Position numbers and translations under genes: made by a program. Source: a virus. Taken from it: a stretch of 22,285 bases of DNA. The stretch lies in IMG/VR virus record IMGVR_UViG_3300008117_000472, positions 1-22,285 of that record. One strand, 5' to 3'. The notes under the pieces were generated by a model. That model had not been told where the DNA came from. It saw only the letters and a list, made by a program, of their open reading frames with translations, and ran no database searches. Within the stretch, counting starts at the first letter, position 1, and the number at the start of each line of letters is the position of its first letter. Shown one piece after another: positions 19,448-22,285 of this stretch.

Positions 19448-21022
19448 TTAATTTAAGTTATCCCATGTAGAACCGTTGTATCCGCTAAACTTGCTAGTAC
19501 CAGTTAAGAATACAATCATACCTGCCGCTGGGCTTGTAATAGCCGTATTACGAGCAGTGGCATCGGCATAAGTTACTACTTGGAATGGAACTGTTCCAGT
19601 TATAGCAGTTGAACTAACGGTCAGTCTAGTTAGCTGATTACCATCAGTGTGAACTGTTGAAAATACCAATCTTCCTGGAACATAGCCGGCACTCACTGTA
19701 CCATCAACTAGACCAGTAATCATTGAAGACGACCTATAATCAGTCCCGTCGTGCCCAGCAAAAATCAAGTTTTTAATACTGTCATTATTTTGCACAGTAG
19801 TTTGAGTAACAATTGTACCCCTAGCTCTACCAAATACAGCCCCACCTGTACCAAGTGGAGTATTGTGTATTTCCAATAATCTTAATGGTGATGCAGTAAC
19901 AGATTGCGAGATTACAGTAATTGATCCGTCACCACTTGATCCGTCAGTTGATGGTCCAAATATCTGAAGACCATTAGTTATTAAGTTACTGGAAATATTA
20001 ACTGCTCCAGTTCCAGATGGATTCATGGATATGGAATCATTGCCAGATCTTGAAACAATGGCGTTATTTACAATTTCTAATTGCGATGTTATTAATCTAC
20101 CATACACATAACCAGTTAGTATACCAATGTGTTCACCTCTAAGCACTCCAGATGGTCCATCTACTAATACTGTAGAATCGTCGGAAAACACGCTACCAAT
20201 TACATGGCCAGTTAAAATTCCAGTTACGTTGCCAGTTACGTTGCCAGTTACGTTGCCATTTAAATTTCCAAAAAAGTTTCCGTTAATAGCATCAACCAAC
20301 ATACTGGAATCATCAGCAAATACACTGCCTTTTAAATCACCAGTGACATCTCCAGTTAAATTGCCAACAACCCCTGTTGCATCAATGGAAACAACGTTGG
20401 CAGCGTCAACAACTCCAAATACCAATTTGCCAGATTCTGCATTATCGGCAACATTAGTAACAACTGATCTAATATTTGCTATGACCTCGTCCAATCCTGT
20501 TACGGTTGATTGTCTAAATTCAATCATTGGTCCAGCATTATTGTTAGCGGGCGCGGCCCTATAAGCAGCAATTTGAATAACTGGGCTTACGTCATTGTCA
20601 TAAGTTGACATGTTTACGGCCATACGCATTAATCTATTTCCAGTGCCTTCAATGTCCACAACAGAAGTTGTTGGATTGGCGGCCCAAGCTTCACCTATTG
20701 CCAATGCAGCAATGGTTCCACCGTTAAAGTTTGCCGGCCCATCAATTGTTAATGAATTAGTATTGTCATTGGTAGTTAATGTGATATTTGTGCCAGCAAC
20801 AACTGTTAATACGTTATTGTCACCAGATGATAACACTGCGTCCTGTCCAGCAACTGCCAGTGAAGAAAAGTATCCAGCATCTTGTCCGCCAGCACTAACA
20901 CCATCACCAATGTACAGTTTTTTAGTATCTGTTGTGTATAACAGTTCGCCTTGTGAAGGAACGTCTACACCTGATAATGCTAATCTTTGCGCTTCAGTAC
21001 CGCGTCTAATTTGTAATGCCAT
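19448..21022 (-). CDS. Tail fibre/adhesin with Mtd-like N-terminal domain and GNVTG repeats
   Basis: 524 residues. The start MALQIRRGTEAQRLALSGV, then GELLYTTDTKKLYIGDG (about 1-41), is the N-terminal domain shared with the major tropism determinant and many fibres; it attaches the protein to the particle. A central region (about 215-310) has collagen-like G-x-x-x-G repeats (GNLTGDVTGDLKG, GNVTGNVTGNVTG) and two copies of SVF[AS]DDS[ST][MV]LVD. The C-terminus (FQVVTYADATARNTAI, FLTGTSKFSGYNGSTWDNLN) is a common fibre-tip end. It probably binds the host receptor. The ATG at 21022 follows a purine-rich GGGGAA site. Confidence 0.88.
   Translation of the reverse strand: MALQIRRGTEAQRLALSGVDVPSQGELLYTTDTKKLYIGDGVSAGGQDAGYFSSLAVAGQDAVLSSGDNNVLTVVAGTNITLTTNDNTNSLTIDGPANFNGGTIAALAIGEAWAANPTTSVVDIEGTGNRLMRMAVNMSTYDNDVSPVIQIAAYRAAPANNNAGPMIEFRQSTVTGLDEVIANIRSVVTNVADNAESGKLVFGVVDAANVVSIDATGVVGNLTGDVTGDLKGSVFADDSSMLVDAINGNFFGNLNGNVTGNVTGNVTGILTGHVIGSVFSDDSTVLVDGPSGVLRGEHIGILTGYVYGRLITSQLEIVNNAIVSRSGNDSISMNPSGTGAVNISSNLITNGLQIFGPSTDGSSGDGSITVISQSVTASPLRLLEIHNTPLGTGGAVFGRARGTIVTQTTVQNNDSIKNLIFAGHDGTDYRSSSMITGLVDGTVSAGYVPGRLVFSTVHTDGNQLTRLTVSSTAITGTVPFQVVTYADATARNTAITSPAAGMIVFLTGTSKFSGYNGSTWDNLN
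20220..20255. repeat. Tandem repeat, 12 bases x 3
   Basis: Three exact copies of CCAGTTACGTTG in a row, coding (on the minus strand) for GNVT-GNVT-GNVT in the fibre's collagen-like region. Repeat number could change by slippage and alter fibre length. Confidence 0.9.
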
Positions 21023-21040
21023 TTATTATTCCCCTAATCC

Positions 21041-21748
21041 TTAAAATGATCCAAGATCAAAATCGTATGTGCTTGGCACTGTAAACGAGCCAAAGTCTAA
21101 ATCACTTCCAGCTCCGCCAGCGGTTAATTGAACTGACCCATCTGGGAATGTCAATGAACCATCTAATCCAAATTGCCATATGCGAGGAGTATTCAAACAA
21201 TCAGTTCCAATGTAAACTGCTGCATCAGTTACCCAAACAAATTGACCATCATTATTTGAAGCAAGCTCTGCCCAACCACCCGGACCAGCTTTTAAATCTA
21301 TGTTACCAGGTTCTGAAGGCACCAATTGAGCCAAACTTGGTAATTCTAAAATTCCAGTATTCTTGAACCACCAACGGTTATCGTATATGGCTCCTTCTGT
21401 ACCAAACAGTGAAGTATTGATATGTACGCCATCAGTGTCTGCCCAAACATATTGATTTTTTCCAGTATCTGGATTATCCACATCACTGGCCCATTGCATT
21501 TGTACATAATTGATATTGGGGTTCAATGCATCACCACCAGCAATAATTTTTACAGGGCCGCTGCTTTTGATTGTTCCTGGAATGACCAAGTTGCCATTGG
21601 AATCCAATGAAACTACATATGAACCGTTAACAATAGCTTCTGAACTAAAAGTAGCAAAATTAGCATTGACCTTTTCAAATGCCGTGCGTAAATCATCGCC
21701 TGACCCGTCGTTTGCGTAGTTACCTATTAAAATTGTTTGAATTGGCAT
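21041..21748 (-). CDS. Structural protein, fibre-associated type
   Basis: 235 residues. IGNYANDGSGDDLRTAFEKVNANF (about 8-31) is an N-terminal anchor pattern I recognise from marine T4-like structural proteins. The rest is beta-rich with repeated tryptophans, and FGLDGSLTFPDGSVQLTAGG near 195-214 is typical of phage fibre stems/tips. It ends FDLGSF. It lies 18 bases upstream of the Mtd-like fibre gene and just behind a late promoter, so the two may form one fibre. The exact role is unknown. Confidence 0.8.
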   Translation of the reverse strand: MPIQTILIGNYANDGSGDDLRTAFEKVNANFATFSSEAIVNGSYVVSLDSNGNLVIPGTIKSSGPVKIIAGGDALNPNINYVQMQWASDVDNPDTGKNQYVWADTDGVHINTSLFGTEGAIYDNRWWFKNTGILELPSLAQLVPSEPGNIDLKAGPGGWAELASNNDGQFVWVTDAAVYIGTDCLNTPRIWQFGLDGSLTFPDGSVQLTAGGAGSDLDFGSFTVPSTYDFDLGSF

Positions 21749-21766
21749 GTTCTGATCTCTTTAGTA

Positions 21767-21773
21767 TATTTAG
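21767..21773 (-). promoter_or_regulatory. Late promoter motif CTAAATA
   Basis: On the minus strand the site reads CGCTAAATATAC, 19 bases before the ATG at 21748. Its TAA is the stop codon of the oxygenase-like gene (21770-21772). Confidence 0.6.
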
Positions 21774-22207
21774 CGTTTCTTAAAGTTGAATGCTATACTG
21801 ATCCTAACTGCCTGGCTGGTGTTGGGTCTTACTCTATGTTCTAAACTACCAGGAAATACCAGTAAATCACCTGCTCGAGGACTCTCTGTCCAATATGCTT
21901 CACCCTGCTTGAACTCTATAACACCCGCAGGAACCTGTACATACAGCACACCTACTCTAGCCCACTGGCTGTGACTATGCCAACCCGTGCCTTCACCCTG
22001 TAGGTTCGCATTAAACCACCATGTGTCTATACTACCCGCTTCTGCTTCAACTGCTCTATAGGTTGTGTCAAACCAAGCGAAAGGCTGACCAGTATACCCT
22101 ATACTCTGCCAGCCTGCTCCGTACCTGCGTCTATAGTCCAACCCACGCTGATGTTGTATCAGTTCTGCCAACCCTGCGTCAACTGCCAGCCTGCGTTGTT
22201 CAAACAT
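21770..22207 (-). CDS. 2OG-Fe(II) oxygenase-like protein
   Basis: 145 residues from ATG 22207 (a TTG just upstream is the other option). WWFNANLQGEGTGWHSHSQW, VGVLYVQVPAGVIEF, AGDLLVFPGSLEHRVRPN and VRISIAFNF follow the small 2-oxoglutarate/Fe(II) oxygenase family (2OG-FeII_Oxy_5 type) common in T4-like phages. Candidate iron ligands are among His77, His79 and His124, and Arg135 would bind 2-oxoglutarate; the exact assignment is uncertain. It may hydroxylate a protein or nucleotide. It lies among fibre genes. Its base composition is visibly more GC-rich than the fibre genes beside it, which suggests a separate origin. Confidence 0.75.
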   Translation of the reverse strand: MFEQRRLAVDAGLAELIQHQRGLDYRRRYGAGWQSIGYTGQPFAWFDTTYRAVEAEAGSIDTWWFNANLQGEGTGWHSHSQWARVGVLYVQVPAGVIEFKQGEAYWTESPRAGDLLVFPGSLEHRVRPNTSQAVRISIAFNFKKR

Positions 22208-22210
22208 CAA

Positions 22211-22285
22211 TTACCAGTAGAAGTTAAACACATGTGACGTGCTGGTGTTGCCAGTTAACCCGGTATGATCGTATGTTATGATTCT
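22211..22285 (-). CDS. C-terminal end of a structural (fibre-like) protein, 5' part outside window
   Basis: The frame is open from the window edge to the TAA at 22211-22213, 24 residues: RIITYDHTGLTGNTSTSHVF, then NFYW. The alternating polar/aromatic beta pattern and the aromatic end are typical of phage fibre or head-decoration C-termini. Its stop lies 3 bases before the oxygenase-like ATG, so the two are co-transcribed. Too short for a sure family call. Confidence 0.5.
   Translation of the reverse strand, partial: RIITYDHTGLTGNTSTSHVFNFYW

Noticed and set aside
20127-21044. Two open frames of about 145 codons on the plus strand opposite the Mtd-like fibre gene
   Set aside because: They are rich in Pro/Thr/Leu as mirror images of the GNVT repeats and lack ribosome sites and recognisable motifs.
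1-22285. CRISPR arrays, tRNA genes, insertion sequences or integrase attachment sites
   Set aside because: No repeat-spacer pattern, tRNA cloverleaf with CCA or GGTTCGA-type loop, transposase or integrase was seen on either strand.

Overview
The window looks like part of the genome of a T4-like contractile-tailed phage (myovirus) of the aquatic/marine kind. The reasons are a gp44-type clamp loader subunit, PhoH, a gp31/GroES-like co-chaperonin, a dCMP deaminase, many small conserved proteins typical of marine T4-like phages, tightly packed genes with 1-4 base overlaps, and repeated T4-type late promoter motifs (CTAAATA or NATAAATA). The DNA is AT-rich. The host cannot be named from the sequence. 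A proteobacterial 7Fe-8S ferredoxin and strong sigma70-type promoters suggest a proteobacterium rather than a cyanobacterium, which is inference. All genes but one (phoH) are on the minus strand, so transcription runs from right to left.

Right end (about 16.2-22.3 kb): a late structural block. It holds the tail end of a fibre-like gene, a small 2OG-Fe(II) oxygenase-like gene of visibly different base composition, and a set of fibre/adhesin-type proteins. One of these has an Mtd-like N-terminus and collagen-like GNVTG repeats. Another has four LPPGL-type Ig-like repeats and is broken by a frameshift near its 3' end.

Middle (about 11.8-16.2 kb): mostly replication and metabolism. From right to left it holds a small conserved protein, a DnaE-like fragment with its own promoter, a GroES-like protein with its partner gene, then an early operon (gp44, FdxA-type ferredoxin, DUF2452-like protein, dCMP deaminase). 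That operon starts at a sigma70-type promoter and ends at a two-way terminator shared with the lone plus-strand gene phoH.

8-11.7 kb: two conserved T4-like proteins, then a lysis cassette (i-spanin with o-spanin nested in another frame, a 38-residue membrane protein, and a holin candidate), then a DnaJ-like co-chaperone and a full-length ClpA-like unfoldase, each with a strong sigma70-type promoter.

Left end (0-5.8 kb): an unknown gene, then a late cassette of a conserved small protein, a Pol-beta-type nucleotidyltransferase, an RNA-ligase-like protein, a cytidylyltransferase/NMNAT-like protein, a small conserved protein, a GH19 endolysin, a small very basic protein and a partial conserved protein. 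Four of these carry N-termini resembling the T4 capsid-targeting leader cleaved by the prohead protease. The most interesting hypothesis is therefore that this phage packages a set of nucleotide-transfer/ligation enzymes in its head and injects them with its DNA. A second theme is control of host protein folding and turnover: ClpA-like, DnaJ-like and GroES-like proteins are encoded, but their partners ClpP, DnaK and GroEL are not in this window.
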